Notes: generated from the letters alone by a model not told the origin. DNA of 60,047 bases from Acidobacteriota bacterium (GCA_034211275.1 JAXHTF010000018.1:1-60047); one strand, 5' to 3'. Positions 1-10,283 are shown, numbered from the stretch's first letter. Program-made: numbers and translations.

Positions 1-3000
1 GGCGGTGTTCTTGCTCAGGGTCAAGCGGTGGTCGGTGTTGAGACCGGAGACCTTCATGGGCACGATGCCCAAATCGGTGGTGGCCTGGGCGAAGGGCACC
101 TCCTGGTACTCCACCGGATCGGAGCCCGGGATCGGCACCAGCACCGTCGCCACCGGCGCGCCGTTGAACTCTGCGGCGACGGCGGGCACCTGGAGGGCGG
201 TCTCCAGCTCCAGATCCTGGGGATTGATGATCCAGCGCAGCACCTCGCCGGTGGCCTCGTCGATGATGCTCTGCACCAGCCCCCGGGGCACCCTTGCCTC
301 CAACCGCGGATCCCGTGGCGGCAGGGTCCCCAGGCGGGCGGCGGCGACCCGATCCTCCTGTGGCTGAGGCAGGAAGCTCTGATCGAACTCCGGCCAGCCC
401 AGAGGCCGCTTGCTCTCCCGGCCGGGGCCGAAGCTGATGGTGAAGGAGAGCACCCACCAGCTCACCCGCACCTTGCCGCCGGTGGGCGGTCCCCACAGAT
501 TGAGCTCAGCGCCAAGCTCGACGCTGAAGGTCTTGGAGACGAAGAGCAGGTCGACCTTGTAGGACGCCCCCACCCGGATGCCGATGAAGACATCGAAGTA
601 GAAAGGCTTCCAGCTGATCAACATATCCGCCTGGGCGTTGAACCAAGCCTTGAGATTTCCCGCCTTGTATTGAGCCCGCAGGAAGCCGCCGGCCATCACC
701 GCCGTGGGCACCAGGGCGAAATAGGCCCCGCCCTCGATGGTGACGCCGTATTGAGGCAGCAGCCAGGAGAAGCCCAGCCGTGGCTCGTCGGGGTAGTACT
801 CCGGCGGGTCGAAGCGCGGATGATAGCCACCGAGGGTGATGACGAACTCGCCGGCGTGGGGGCTGGGGGGATACCAAATGAAGAAGGCGAAACCGCCGGT
901 GAGCCGCGCCGCCTTGTCGATGACGTAGGAATTGGCGGAGAGGGCCGCCTCCACCGCCAGCAGCCCCTCGCTGGGCCGGAAGGCCACCAGCAGCGCCAGC
1001 TCGGCGCGAGCGATGGGGCTGTAGCTGTCGCCGCCGTCCACCGTCACCGGCAGCTCGATGGTGGCCATGCCCAAGAGATTGAGCTCGAAGTCGACGCCGA
1101 AGGTCACCGTCAGCAAGGCGAAGGCGTTGATCATCTGGAACGAGCTGAACTCGATCCCCGCCGCCAGCCAGTAAGCACCGCGCTCCGGCTCGGAGACCGT
1201 GGACAGCCGCTCCAGGGCCACGTCGGCGTTGTTGCCGGAGAAGTAGCTGGGATCCACCACCCCCTTGACGAAGGGGAAGTCGAAGATGTCCGCCGCCCGC
1301 CGGGGGGTGTCCAGGTTGCGGTTGAAGCCGAAGCCCCCGGCCAAGCCCTTGACGAAGAAGTACGGCGGCCCGCCGATGGGGACGCTGAGGGCGGCGAAGA
1401 TGAACAGCGACGGCGTGTTCTGCCCGATGAGGCCGTAGGAACCGATGGCGGTGAGGGCGAACTTCGACGCCTTGATCATCCCCAGACCGGTGTAGACGAT
1501 GACCTCCTCGCCGCCCACCTCCTTGGTGGTCTTGAGGAAGCCGCCGCTGATCTCCACCGGGCCGCCCTTGAAGCTCAGGTCGATGCCTTCCAGATCGAGG
1601 GTGTAGTTCTTGTAGTCCAGCGGAGTGGTGACCGGGATGCCCACCTTCAGGCGAATCAGCGTCAGGGCCAACCCGAGGAGCGAGACGTTGCCGTCGAAGC
1701 CCGCCAGCAGCCGCTTCTCCGGTCCCTCCCAGCCGAAGCCGATTTGCCGGCAGTGCACCGGTCCGAAGGCTCGCTGCATGGCCAGCCAGATGAAGTTGTC
1801 GTCGCAGCTGGTGGCGTCGTCGTCGCACAGCCGCACGAAGAGGTTGGTGTCGTTCTTCGGATCATGGACATAGCCCATGGCCATGGAGAAGGTGGGGTTG
1901 GTGGCCTGGGTGCTGTCGTCGTCCGGCGCCTCGCCGGTGGCCAGCAGATTCTCCGCCACCGGGTTGGTGTTGCCGGTCACGCCGTCGATGGTGTCCTTGC
2001 CCAGCGGCACGCCGATGCCCCCCACCTGGATCGCACCGCCCACCGACGTGTCGGAGAGCGAAGCGAAGTCCAGCGAGAGGTAGGTGCGGGGCTCGATGCT
2101 CCCCATCAGCAATCCCCTGTAGTCCACCAGCGGCTCGCCGTTGGCCCGGCGCACGTCGAGGCCGAGGCTCACCAGCTGCACCCGCGGATGGAACTCCGGT
2201 TTGGGCTCACCGGCGGTGGGGTTGCGCACCAGGAAGAAATACGCGCCGGCGGCGTCGAATTTCACCGCCGGATCGGAAGCCTGAATCCAATTGGTGGAGC
2301 TGCGCTCGTCCACCGAGAGGAATTTGCCCAGCTGGATCAGCACCTGGACGGTGCCGGCGGAGTCCTCCCCGTTGGCGGCGGAGCCGATGACCACGATGTC
2401 CGGGATGGTCACCCGCAGACCGTAATCCTTCTTCGCTCCACCCTCGGCGTCCTGGGCCTCGATGTAGATGCCGCCGTTCTCGCCGATGGCCAGTACCCGT
2501 TTGCCCGACAGACCCTCCAGCACCGCCAGGAAGAGGCGCTCGACGATCTGCAACGGGCTCAGCCGCTCACCGTCTTGATTGGTCCAGATGGTGATCAGGT
2601 CGTGGAGAGTGAACTTGGCGTCGGGGGGATCGCCGTCCTGAACCAGCAGACCCCAAGAGGCCAGGATCGGTCCCGGCGGCGGCGAGGTCGCATCGCTGGG
2701 CAGCAGCGGCGCGTTGAGCCACCCCGCCACCTGCTCCGTGGACAGCACCATGTCCGCCAGGAAGGGCACCAGGAAGTAGGTGGTGAAGGTGAGCAACCAA
2801 TCCGTCGCCGGCACCGGCTGGGTCGGATTGTCGCCGTAGGCCAGGTAGGGCGGTGGTGGCAGCAGGCCGATGAGCAGATCAGTCTTGGCGCTGCCCTCTC
2901 CGAGGGGATAGAAGCGGAGGAAATATTGCAGATCGGAGGCGGTGCCGACGTCCAGGCCGAAGAGCAGCACCGGCGCCCCCGGCAGCTGCGCCGGCAGGAT

Positions 3001-6000
3001 CTCGGCGTCCTTCGCCACTCCGATGTCCACCTGCAGGTCGAAGCGCAGCGGCGCCCCCACCTGCAGTGGAGTCTCGAAGCCGATGCCCGCGGAGCCCTGG
3101 AGCAACGCCCAATCCCGGGTCACCTTCGGCGCCACGAAGACGCCGAAGACGCCGTCCTTGGATCCCAGATCCACCGACATCTCCCCCAGCGCCGCCGGGA
3201 AGGCCGGCGTGTAGGTGATCACCGTGGCTCCCTGCTGGTAGCTGAAGCCCGGCAGGTTGAGGTAGTCCGGGCTCATCAGCTTGTCGATCTGCTCCAGGGT
3301 CGCCGGCAGCTTGTCGTCGCGGAAGAAGCTGATCAGCCAATCCAGGGGATCGGTGGACACCAGCTGGAAGGTGTCGTGGAGGGTCTGGACGCTGGTGATG
3401 CCGAAGAAATTCACCACCCCCATGACGTTGTCGGTGATGGTCACCACCGGCGACTGGGGATGCTCGGTCTTGAAGTCGTCGTAGAGCGTCACCAGCTGGC
3501 CGGTGGCGTAGTCCAGAATCGCGGTGATCCCCGCCTGGAACTGGCTCAAGCCTCCGAAAGGCACCAGCTCGACCCACTGACCCTCCTCCGGTGGGAAGCG
3601 AGTGCCGTTCAACGTACCCCACAGCCCGAGCTCGAAGCCGGCGTCGTAGGCGGTGCGGACGCTCAAGGTGGTGGGCCCTTCGGAGTCGAAGAGGAAGCTG
3701 GGAATGATCTCGCCGCTGACCTTCACTCCGGAGCCCTTGCCAAAGAGCAGCTGACCGCTCATCTCGATGCTCGGCGTGATCTCCACCTCCGCCGCCCGCA
3801 CCATGGTCAGCTCGTCCAGGCCGTCACCGCTGAAGGTATAGCTCAGCCCCATGCCGAAGGCGATGCCCGGATCGCCGGAGGTGAAGCTCATGGAGGTGCC
3901 GTAGGGCAGGCCGGTGAGCGCCATGCCCGCCAGGTCGCCCTTGGACTCCTGCTCCAGGCGGATGCTGCCCGGACCGGCGACGCCGTCGGGACCGGGGACG
4001 GCGTAGAGCGCCTGGCCCACCTTCGCCAGGTCGAAGCCGCCCTGGCCGTTGCCCAGCACCGGCTCGCTCAAGATCCAATCGATGGGGTGAAGGAAGATCC
4101 CCGCCAGGCTCTGCACCTGATCCAGGCCGCCGTTGGCGCTGGGCACGGTGAGCCCCAGGCCCTGGAGGATGCGGTAAATCACCGGGTACTTCGCCTGCTG
4201 ACCGTCGCCGATGGCGAAGTCGTTGATCAGCTGGCTGCCGATGGAGGACGCCAGCAGCACCGGCACCTGGAGCCCCAGCTGGGCCAGGTACTCCTGCACC
4301 GAGGTCTGATCCGGCAGCGGATAGAAAGCGATGGGCTCGAAGGGCGAGGGCACGCCGTTGATCTCGGCACCGGAAAGGCTCAAGGCCCACTGAGGGTCGA
4401 TGCTCGCCAACGCCAGCTGCCGCCCGCGGGCGCGGGCCGCCCGGGCCTCCGCCAGATTGAAGATCATGTCGAAGCGCAGGTCCGCCCGCGCCTGGATCGA
4501 CGTCAGCACCACCGACGCGGTAAGAGTCAGAGCCTGGAGGTTGAGGGTCAGGCTCGCGTCCACCTGCAGGTACTCGCCGATGTTGAGCAGCTTGTCCGCC
4601 GGGATGCGCAACGTGATGAGGGTGTTCTCGGAAATGGTCAGCGGCGCGTCGGAGAGCGGCGGTGGCGGCGCCGGCAGCTGGCTCAAAGCGCTCACCAGCG
4701 CCTGGCGCAGTCCGGGATCCGCCGGATCCAGGAGCGCCCGGCCCTGCTCCGAAAGGAAGGCCACCGGGTGCTGGATCAGCTGCACCCATTGGGTCAGCCG
4801 CAGGCCATAGCCGCCGGCTTGCTTCTCCGCCAGCCCCAGGGCCACCAGCAGATCCGGCAGCCCCGCCAGCGCCGCCGGCAGCTCGGCGCTCTCGAAGCCC
4901 AACAGCTGCGCCAGGTCGTTGTAGAAGCGGGAGAGCAGCTCGCCGTCCTGGAGCACCAGCTGCATGCGGCCGCCGAGGAAGGCTACCGGATCCGCCACCA
5001 TGGCGCGCCAGGAGCCCAGGTTGATGCCGTAGGGCTCGCCCTCGCTCTCCGGCGCCTCCACCAGGGTGAGATCCTCCAGCACCGCCAGCAGGGGCTGGAT
5101 TGCCGGCACCGCGCTCAGCGCCTCGGTGAGCTTGGTCATGGTGGCGTAGAGCAGGGTCTCCAGCACCTGCTCCTGCTCGTCGCCGCTGAGGGCTACCGTC
5201 AGGTCGAAGGTCTGGAGGGGCTCGCCGGCGCTGAAGCGGGAATCGTAGAGATTGACGATGGGGGTGACGCCGCCGGCGTCGACGAAGAAGCCCACCTCCG
5301 CGCTGCCCACCACCAGCCCGTTGGCCTGCACCAGCGGCTGGCCGGCGGTGGGGTTGGTGAGGGTCGCCACCAGGGTGCCCCGGGGCAGCTCCACCCCCGG
5401 CGTCCCCAGTACCGCGGCGCCGGAGGCCACCGAGACCTCCTGGAGGTCCACCCGCGCCGTGACCTCGAGCTTCACCCCGACGGCGGAAGAGCTCTCCGAG
5501 AGCATGGTCCGGCGAACGCCGAAACCCAGGGCCTGGGAGGCGCCCTCCCCGGCCATCCAAATCAATGGCTGAAGCTGCCAGAAGCGGTCCAGCTCCACCC
5601 ACCACGGGTCCGCGTAGGTGCCCTCCGGCTGCGGATCGGGCACCGGCGGCAGCGTTTCGTCCACCGCCCAGCCGAGCATGCGCATCCACGGCACCGCGGT
5701 GGCGGCATCGCCGTAAACCGCCGCCAGCTGCTGGCGCAGCGAATCCCACGGATTGACGAAGAAGCCGCCGTCGGCCTCGTCGGACACCGCCAGCCGCGGC
5801 CAGTTGGGCGGCAGGGTGAGACCCTCCGGCAGGGCGAAGGGGTAGCCCCCGGCGGGGGGATCGTTGAACACCTTGGAGAGGTCCGGCAGCAGACCGAAGG
5901 CGGCGGTGAGGGCGACGCCGAAGGATCCGCCGTGGGAGAGCATCCATATGCCGGCGGCGTCGAATACGCCGCGGGTGAGCTGGCCCAGCACCTCGTCGGT

Positions 6001-8439
6001 CCACTCGGTGGTGAGGAAGCTGAAGCGGATATCCCCCAGCTCGTCCACCAACGCCTCGTTGGCGTAGAGCTTCACCGCCGCCACGGTGACGTGGTTGTAG
6101 AACGGATTCTGCGGCAGCTGGTCATTCTGCGCCGGCGGCGGCACCCGATTCCAGCCCAGATTGGCGGTGATCTCCTTCGCCTCGATGGCGACGCCGCCGA
6201 GGTTGGGCGTGCGTAGCGCAGTGCCGCCGGGGCCGGAGAGATGGAAGTCTGCCCGCGCCCCGGGCAGCCACAGGGTGCCCAGGGAGCCCTTCCCCGCCGC
6301 GTCCGGCAGGGCCATCTGAAGCAGGTCGGCGCGCAGCTGGAAGCCCAGATCCACCGCGCTCACCGGCAGCGGCACCTTGAAGGTCAGCGCCATGGCCACG
6401 ATGGGTTTGTCGCCGATCTCGAGGTCGGCGCCGGGATCGAGGACCACCCACGACTGCAGGTAGGGAGACGGCGTCGAGGGGTCCGTGGAGAACATCTGGA
6501 TCTCCCACGGATCCGCCTCGGTACCGGTACCGGTGGCCTTGCGGTCCTGGGCGCTGGGATCTCCCAACACCACCGCCACCTGCGGCAGCAGCTGCTGCCA
6601 GGCGGTCTTGCCGTCCACCTCGGTGGACAGACAGCGGGTGAAATAGCCGCCGAGGGCGGACAGGGGGTCGGCGATGATCGCCTCGATGCCCCCGGGGCCG
6701 AAGAGCAGCAGATCCACCGGCCAGGTTGCAGAGGTATACCCCGGCGGCACGGTGACCCCCAGGGTGGCGGCCATGCCCTTGGACATCTTCGCCGGCACCG
6801 AGTCGCCGGTGGCGGCGAAGAAGGCGTCGAGCTGGGTCTGCACCAGGCTCGCCATGACCTCGCCGGCGTTCTTCATCAAGTCGTCGAAATTGGTGAAGTC
6901 GATGGCGTCCCAGGAGCCGTAGGGAGTCTGGACCTCGGTGGCCATGAAGGTGGGATAAATGCCCTCTTCGCCGTCCCCTCCTTCCGGCTTGCGATAGCTG
7001 AAGCCTGCCTGGAAGCTGCCGATGGACACCACGTCCGTGGTCTCCGCCGGATCGCCGCTCGCGGTGAAGGCGGCGGTGGGATTGGCCAACACCACCAGGG
7101 CGCTGAAGGACGGGAAGGCCTTGGGTGCCGGCGGCGCCCCTCCGGCGCCGGGCAGCTTGAGGCGCATGAGCTCTGTGACGGCGTCGAGGCGCACCTCCAC
7201 CGCCGGCTTGTCGTCCAGCGGCTGGAAGGCCTTGGGCGTCAGCCGCAGCCCGGGAAAGACCAGCAGATCCTTATTCGATTCCTGCACCTTGGTGGCGAAG
7301 GTGAAGGCGATGCCGACGCCGTTGTCAGCGACGGTGAGCAGCGGGATGGCGAAGGGGTCGGTGCGGGTGCCCTGACCGGTGATGTGGTCCGCTCCCTGAG
7401 CCGGGTCGATGCCCTGGAAGAATGCGTACCAATCCCCCAACCAGGTGCGGAAAGTGCCCAGGTCGGAGGCCACGGTGCGCAGCCAGCTGGCAAAGATCTC
7501 CGGCGCCTGGGAGGCGTCCGCCACCAGCTGATTCCAATCCACCGGCGGCACGTCGCCGATCAGCCCGAGGGTGCCCAGCAGGGCGTCGCCCATGTTGCGG
7601 AAGCGCTCCCGATTGGGCTCCGGCGCCAGCTGCACGATCTGCGAGACCAGCAGGTAGCTGGCGATGGACACCCACTGATCCGCCGGCGCCCCCAGCAGCG
7701 CGCCGACGCTGGTGTCCTTGGCCTCCTGCCGCGGCAGCTTGAGGTTGAGCAGCAGGATGTCGAGGCTGAAGGGATCGTCCGAGAAGCTGACGGTGGAGGC
7801 GACCTTGATGCCGTCGAAGGTGATCTCCCCGGTGCCGAAGACGCCGTCCGCCTTGAGCACGTCCACCCCCAGCTCCACCGGAAACGCCGGGTCTCCCAAC
7901 ACGAAGGTCTGGCCGTCCACCGGCGGCATGATCAGCAGCGGGAAGTAGATGTAGGGGCGAATCTCCACCCCTTCCACCAGGAAGGCGTGCATGGCGCCGA
8001 GGCCGAGGATGGTGATCTGCTCGTCGCCCTCGCCCTTCTCCTCGCTCACCAGATAGAGCCCGGTGGCACTGTCGGAGGAGCTGTCGCCGTCGCCTTCCTC
8101 CTCCTTCAACGGATTGTCGATGGGATACCACTGACGGCCTTCCACCTGGTTCGGAATGCCCAGGGAGTCGCCGGTGACCTGGCCCATGACCTCGCCGAAG
8201 AGCTGCAGCAGCCGCTGCCGCTGCTCCGGATCGTGGGGCAGATCCTGCAGCGAGGCCACCGGGTTCTCGAACCAGTCCAGCTGGACGGTGTACGAATCAC
8301 CGTCCAGGACCAGCAACCCGGCCACCTCCCCCAGCAGACCCACCAAAGGATCGAGGGCGTCACGAGGGATGGTGACGGTAGCGGCCTCGGGGCCGTCGTC
8401 AGCGTTGTAGAGGGAAAGCGCGGAAGTGTTGGCAGTCAC
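1..8439 (-). CDS. Giant DUF6603-like protein, C-terminus beyond window
   Basis: An uninterrupted minus-strand frame runs from a GTG at 8437-8439 to the left edge (2813 codons) with no stop, so the C-terminus is missing. The GTG (MTANTSALSLYNADDG) has a good ribosome site, GGGGAG, about eight bases upstream; no other ATG, GTG or TTG lies in frame before a stop further upstream. There is no signal peptide and no clear membrane segment. The protein is beta-rich with many Gly, Pro and Leu, an acidic Ser/Asp patch near residue 115, and a distinctive block near residues 2350-2395 (GGPPYFFVKGLAGGFGFNRN, then FPFVKG). I associate this block with the uncharacterised DUF6603 family of bacteria and fungi; that is recalled, not searched. 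Function is unknown. Long open frames on the opposite strand here are shadows. Existence of the gene is near certain; the family name is moderate. Confidence 0.85.
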   Translation of the reverse strand, partial: MTANTSALSLYNADDGPEAATVTIPRDALDPLVGLLGEVAGLLVLDGDSYTVQLDWFENPVASLQDLPHDPEQRQRLLQLFGEVMGQVTGDSLGIPNQVEGRQWYPIDNPLKEEEGDGDSSSDSATGLYLVSEEKGEGDEQITILGLGAMHAFLVEGVEIRPYIYFPLLIMPPVDGQTFVLGDPAFPVELGVDVLKADGVFGTGEITFDGIKVASTVSFSDDPFSLDILLLNLKLPRQEAKDTSVGALLGAPADQWVSIASYLLVSQIVQLAPEPNRERFRNMGDALLGTLGLIGDVPPVDWNQLVADASQAPEIFASWLRTVASDLGTFRTWLGDWYAFFQGIDPAQGADHITGQGTRTDPFAIPLLTVADNGVGIAFTFATKVQESNKDLLVFPGLRLTPKAFQPLDDKPAVEVRLDAVTELMRLKLPGAGGAPPAPKAFPSFSALVVLANPTAAFTASGDPAETTDVVSIGSFQAGFSYRKPEGGDGEEGIYPTFMATEVQTPYGSWDAIDFTNFDDLMKNAGEVMASLVQTQLDAFFAATGDSVPAKMSKGMAATLGVTVPPGYTSATWPVDLLLFGPGGIEAIIADPLSALGGYFTRCLSTEVDGKTAWQQLLPQVAVVLGDPSAQDRKATGTGTEADPWEIQMFSTDPSTPSPYLQSWVVLDPGADLEIGDKPIVAMALTFKVPLPVSAVDLGFQLRADLLQMALPDAAGKGSLGTLWLPGARADFHLSGPGGTALRTPNLGGVAIEAKEITANLGWNRVPPPAQNDQLPQNPFYNHVTVAAVKLYANEALVDELGDIRFSFLTTEWTDEVLGQLTRGVFDAAGIWMLSHGGSFGVALTAAFGLLPDLSKVFNDPPAGGYPFALPEGLTLPPNWPRLAVSDEADGGFFVNPWDSLRQQLAAVYGDAATAVPWMRMLGWAVDETLPPVPDPQPEGTYADPWWVELDRFWQLQPLIWMAGEGASQALGFGVRRTMLSESSSAVGVKLEVTARVDLQEVSVASGAAVLGTPGVELPRGTLVATLTNPTAGQPLVQANGLVVGSAEVGFFVDAGGVTPIVNLYDSRFSAGEPLQTFDLTVALSGDEQEQVLETLLYATMTKLTEALSAVPAIQPLLAVLEDLTLVEAPESEGEPYGINLGSWRAMVADPVAFLGGRMQLVLQDGELLSRFYNDLAQLLGFESAELPAALAGLPDLLVALGLAEKQAGGYGLRLTQWVQLIQHPVAFLSEQGRALLDPADPGLRQALVSALSQLPAPPPPLSDAPLTISENTLITLRIPADKLLNIGEYLQVDASLTLNLQALTLTASVVLTSIQARADLRFDMIFNLAEARAARARGRQLALASIDPQWALSLSGAEINGVPSPFEPIAFYPLPDQTSVQEYLAQLGLQVPVLLASSIGSQLINDFAIGDGQQAKYPVIYRILQGLGLTVPSANGGLDQVQSLAGIFLHPIDWILSEPVLGNGQGGFDLAKVGQALYAVPGPDGVAGPGSIRLEQESKGDLAGMALTGLPYGTSMSFTSGDPGIAFGMGLSYTFSGDGLDELTMVRAAEVEITPSIEMSGQLLFGKGSGVKVSGEIIPSFLFDSEGPTTLSVRTAYDAGFELGLWGTLNGTRFPPEEGQWVELVPFGGLSQFQAGITAILDYATGQLVTLYDDFKTEHPQSPVVTITDNVMGVVNFFGITSVQTLHDTFQLVSTDPLDWLISFFRDDKLPATLEQIDKLMSPDYLNLPGFSYQQGATVITYTPAFPAALGEMSVDLGSKDGVFGVFVAPKVTRDWALLQGSAGIGFETPLQVGAPLRFDLQVDIGVAKDAEILPAQLPGAPVLLFGLDVGTASDLQYFLRFYPLGEGSAKTDLLIGLLPPPPYLAYGDNPTQPVPATDWLLTFTTYFLVPFLADMVLSTEQVAGWLNAPLLPSDATSPPPGPILASWGLLVQDGDPPDAKFTLHDLITIWTNQDGERLSPLQIVERLFLAVLEGLSGKRVLAIGENGGIYIEAQDAEGGAKKDYGLRVTIPDIVVIGSAANGEDSAGTVQVLIQLGKFLSVDERSSTNWIQASDPAVKFDAAGAYFFLVRNPTAGEPKPEFHPRVQLVSLGLDVRRANGEPLVDYRGLLMGSIEPRTYLSLDFASLSDTSVGGAIQVGGIGVPLGKDTIDGVTGNTNPVAENLLATGEAPDDDSTQATNPTFSMAMGYVHDPKNDTNLFVRLCDDDATSCDDNFIWLAMQRAFGPVHCRQIGFGWEGPEKRLLAGFDGNVSLLGLALTLIRLKVGIPVTTPLDYKNYTLDLEGIDLSFKGGPVEISGGFLKTTKEVGGEEVIVYTGLGMIKASKFALTAIGSYGLIGQNTPSLFIFAALSVPIGGPPYFFVKGLAGGFGFNRNLDTPRRAADIFDFPFVKGVVDPSYFSGNNADVALERLSTVSEPERGAYWLAAGIEFSSFQMINAFALLTVTFGVDFELNLLGMATIELPVTVDGGDSYSPIARAELALLVAFRPSEGLLAVEAALSANSYVIDKAARLTGGFAFFIWYPPSPHAGEFVITLGGYHPRFDPPEYYPDEPRLGFSWLLPQYGVTIEGGAYFALVPTAVMAGGFLRAQYKAGNLKAWFNAQADMLISWKPFYFDVFIGIRVGASYKVDLLFVSKTFSVELGAELNLWGPPTGGKVRVSWWVLSFTISFGPGRESKRPLGWPEFDQSFLPQPQEDRVAAARLGTLPPRDPRLEARVPRGLVQSIIDEATGEVLRWIINPQDLELETALQVPAVAAEFNGAPVATVLVPIPGSDPVEYQEVPFAQATTDLGIVPMKVSGLNTDHRLTLSKNTA

Positions 8440-8786
8440 CCTGGTGGCTCCCCATTTGTCGTTCCCGTTCCTGGATGAATCACAGCACCAGCGCCCATCG
8501 CTGATCCTGGATTCGTTTGTCGTCAGGCTCGGTGAGACAAACAGGCAGCCCCAAAGGAGGCCGCAAATTGTACTTCTCGGAGTGTGAGGCGCCCTGACCC
8601 GGGAAAGCTCCCCTGGAGACTTGCGTCCCGCTCAGGAATTGCGAAATCCCGTGAGGCTCGACTCACAGCATCCGTGAATTGAAGAAACTATAGCACGAGC
8701 TTTTCGGTGCTTGTCCAGAACTAAGTTTCGCCGACACACGAATGCGACAGGCTTCGAGAACCCTGGGCGCCGCCTTCGAAGCGGCG
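8440..8786. other. Intergenic region upstream of the DUF6603-like gene
   Basis: This 347-base gap lies between the stop of the beta-helix gene and the GTG of the giant gene, both on the minus strand. It is less GC-rich than its neighbours and holds a possible promoter (listed separately) and the ribosome site of the giant gene. The frame of the giant gene stays open upstream of its GTG to a TGA near 8632-8634 but contains no usable start codon. I see no RNA gene or small ORF in it. Confidence 0.6.
8687..8717 (-). promoter_or_regulatory. Possible sigma70-type promoter for the DUF6603-like gene
   Basis: On the minus strand TGGACA (8712-8717) is followed after 19 bases by TATAGT (8687-8692). 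The surrounding bases are AT-rich compared with the flanking genes. The long spacer makes this weak, and a short hairpin (AGCAC/GTGCT) sits inside the spacer. This is read by eye only. Confidence 0.3.
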
Positions 8787-10283
8787 CTAAGAGGCCACTC
8801 GGCGACGCCGCAGGACGACCGCCGCGCAGGCGATGAGGAGCGCCAGCAGGGCCAATCCAGCGGGGCCTAGGGCGGGAATGGCGACGCCGCCGGGGAGCAC
8901 TTCGACGGCGGCGGTGACGGTTTCGCAATCCACCGTCGCGTCGACGTCGGCGGGTCCGGGGTTGGGGCCGGCCACGAAGCTCGCTTCGGCGATGCCGTCC
9001 ATCGTCCCCACCATGCTCGGATTGACGATGCCGAGGGTGGCGCTGAAGAGCACCGGGATGTCGTTGGGCACGTGGCCCAGGCCGGAAGTGTCCATGCCGT
9101 CGGAGTTCATGGTCAGATCTGCGGTGATCAGTGAGCTGGTGCCGCCGGGGGCAGAGGGCGGGTCGGCGCTCACTTCGAGCACCAGCCACGGGTCGAAATC
9201 CGGATCCTCCGGCCCCTTGAAGGTGTCGCAGGCCATGTCCAAGGGCCCACCGTTGCAGCACCACCAATTGTTCTCCGCCAGCACCCCCGGCGCGGTGCTG
9301 CCCATGCCGAAGTTGTTGTTGAAGAAGCGGTTGAAAGAGGCGGTCACCGCCGAGGTGTCGCCGTCGAAGCCCACTTGCAGGCCGCGGTCGTTGTCCTCGA
9401 AGTCGTTCTCCTCCACCGTCGCTGCGGTGCCGGGACCGAAGAAGGTGGTGACCAACATCCCCGCCGACCGGGAGCCGTCGGAGCTGGCGACGCCGCGGGC
9501 ATCGGTGAAGCGGTTGCGCTGCACCGTGGCGACAGCCCCGGCCCCCACCTCGACGCCGTAATCGAGGAAATCGCCGTCCCCCTTGCCGGTGAACACGCTG
9601 TCCTCCACCACCGCACCGCTGACTCCAGCGCCGAAGAGCAGAATGCCCACTCGGCCCACGGTCTCGAAGCTGCACCGCCGCACGTCCACGGCGCCACCGA
9701 AGGCGACGATGGCGGTGCCGGCGTAGGTCGGTCCCGAGGGGTTGAATTGGATGTCCCGGAAGGCGCAATCTGCGAAGCTGCCGGTGCCGCGGTGACGGAA
9801 GGCCTGGTGCACCATGAAGCCGTTGCCGTCGAAGGTCAGTCCCTCGACCGTCAGGTCGACTCCGGTCTCCACCAAAAACCAGGCCCGGGCGTCGCCGGCG
9901 CTGCCGGTGTCCACCGCCATCAACACCTCCTCGGTGCCGGTGGCCCCCCGCAGGGTCAGGCTACGATCCACCAAAATCTGCCCCTCGACCAGGCTGGGCA
10001 CCGTCACCTCCAAGGTCTGCCCGGCGACGGCGGCGTTGATGGCGTCCTGGATAGTCGGGAAGCTCATCGCCGTATCGACATTGAGCACCGCGCCCCCCAG
10101 CCCCGCACCGTCCCCCCGCAGTCCCTGAAAAACGCCGTCGGAGCTGGCGCCGGGATGGGAGGGTTCGATGGCCGCCGCCGTCGTCGCCGGCAGCATGGCG
10201 AGCAGCCACGCTCCGGCGAGGACGGCGGCAGCGCGGGACATCTGAAGAATGGTTGGAGCGAAGCGGTGGAACCCTGAAAACAT
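8787..10283 (-). CDS. Exported right-handed beta-helix protein with IPTL-CTERM-like tail
   Basis: The product is 498 aa. I chose the ATG at 10283 (MFSGFHRFAP) because GGGAGG stands five bases upstream; an upstream start at 10319 lacks this. Residues 1-35 form a signal peptide ending near TTAAA. Residues about 70-380 are a parallel beta-helix of pectate-lyase/NosD style: short repeated strands with N-rich turns such as NRF, NDFEDND and NRFFNNNFG. The tail reads IPALGPAGLALLALLI followed by a hydrophobic stretch and RRRR, matching the tripartite IPTL-CTERM sorting signal (motif, membrane helix, basic end). The expected role is a cell-surface or exported adhesin or polysaccharide-related protein, anchored or processed by an exosortase/archaeosortase-like enzyme that is not in this window. 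The substrate is unknown. Confidence 0.85.
   Translation of the reverse strand: MFSGFHRFAPTILQMSRAAAVLAGAWLLAMLPATTAAAIEPSHPGASSDGVFQGLRGDGAGLGGAVLNVDTAMSFPTIQDAINAAVAGQTLEVTVPSLVEGQILVDRSLTLRGATGTEEVLMAVDTGSAGDARAWFLVETGVDLTVEGLTFDGNGFMVHQAFRHRGTGSFADCAFRDIQFNPSGPTYAGTAIVAFGGAVDVRRCSFETVGRVGILLFGAGVSGAVVEDSVFTGKGDGDFLDYGVEVGAGAVATVQRNRFTDARGVASSDGSRSAGMLVTTFFGPGTAATVEENDFEDNDRGLQVGFDGDTSAVTASFNRFFNNNFGMGSTAPGVLAENNWWCCNGGPLDMACDTFKGPEDPDFDPWLVLEVSADPPSAPGGTSSLITADLTMNSDGMDTSGLGHVPNDIPVLFSATLGIVNPSMVGTMDGIAEASFVAGPNPGPADVDATVDCETVTAAVEVLPGGVAIPALGPAGLALLALLIACAAVVLRRRRVAS

Noticed and set aside
3824-6004. A 700-codon minus-strand frame inside the DUF6603-like gene
   Set aside because: It is the shifted frame of that gene, very Arg/Gly/Ala-rich, with no recognisable features.
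28-6216. A plus-strand open frame of more than 2000 codons
   Set aside because: The translation is dominated by His, Arg, Gln and Gly (for example RHRRAVELCGDGG) without domains, and it mirrors the real minus-strand DUF6603-like frame, which reads as a normal protein.
6241-8478. A second long plus-strand open frame
   Set aside because: Same shadow composition (HLGGEGEGDADAV, QHRHLRQQLLPGG) opposite the same real gene; no ribosome site or motif.
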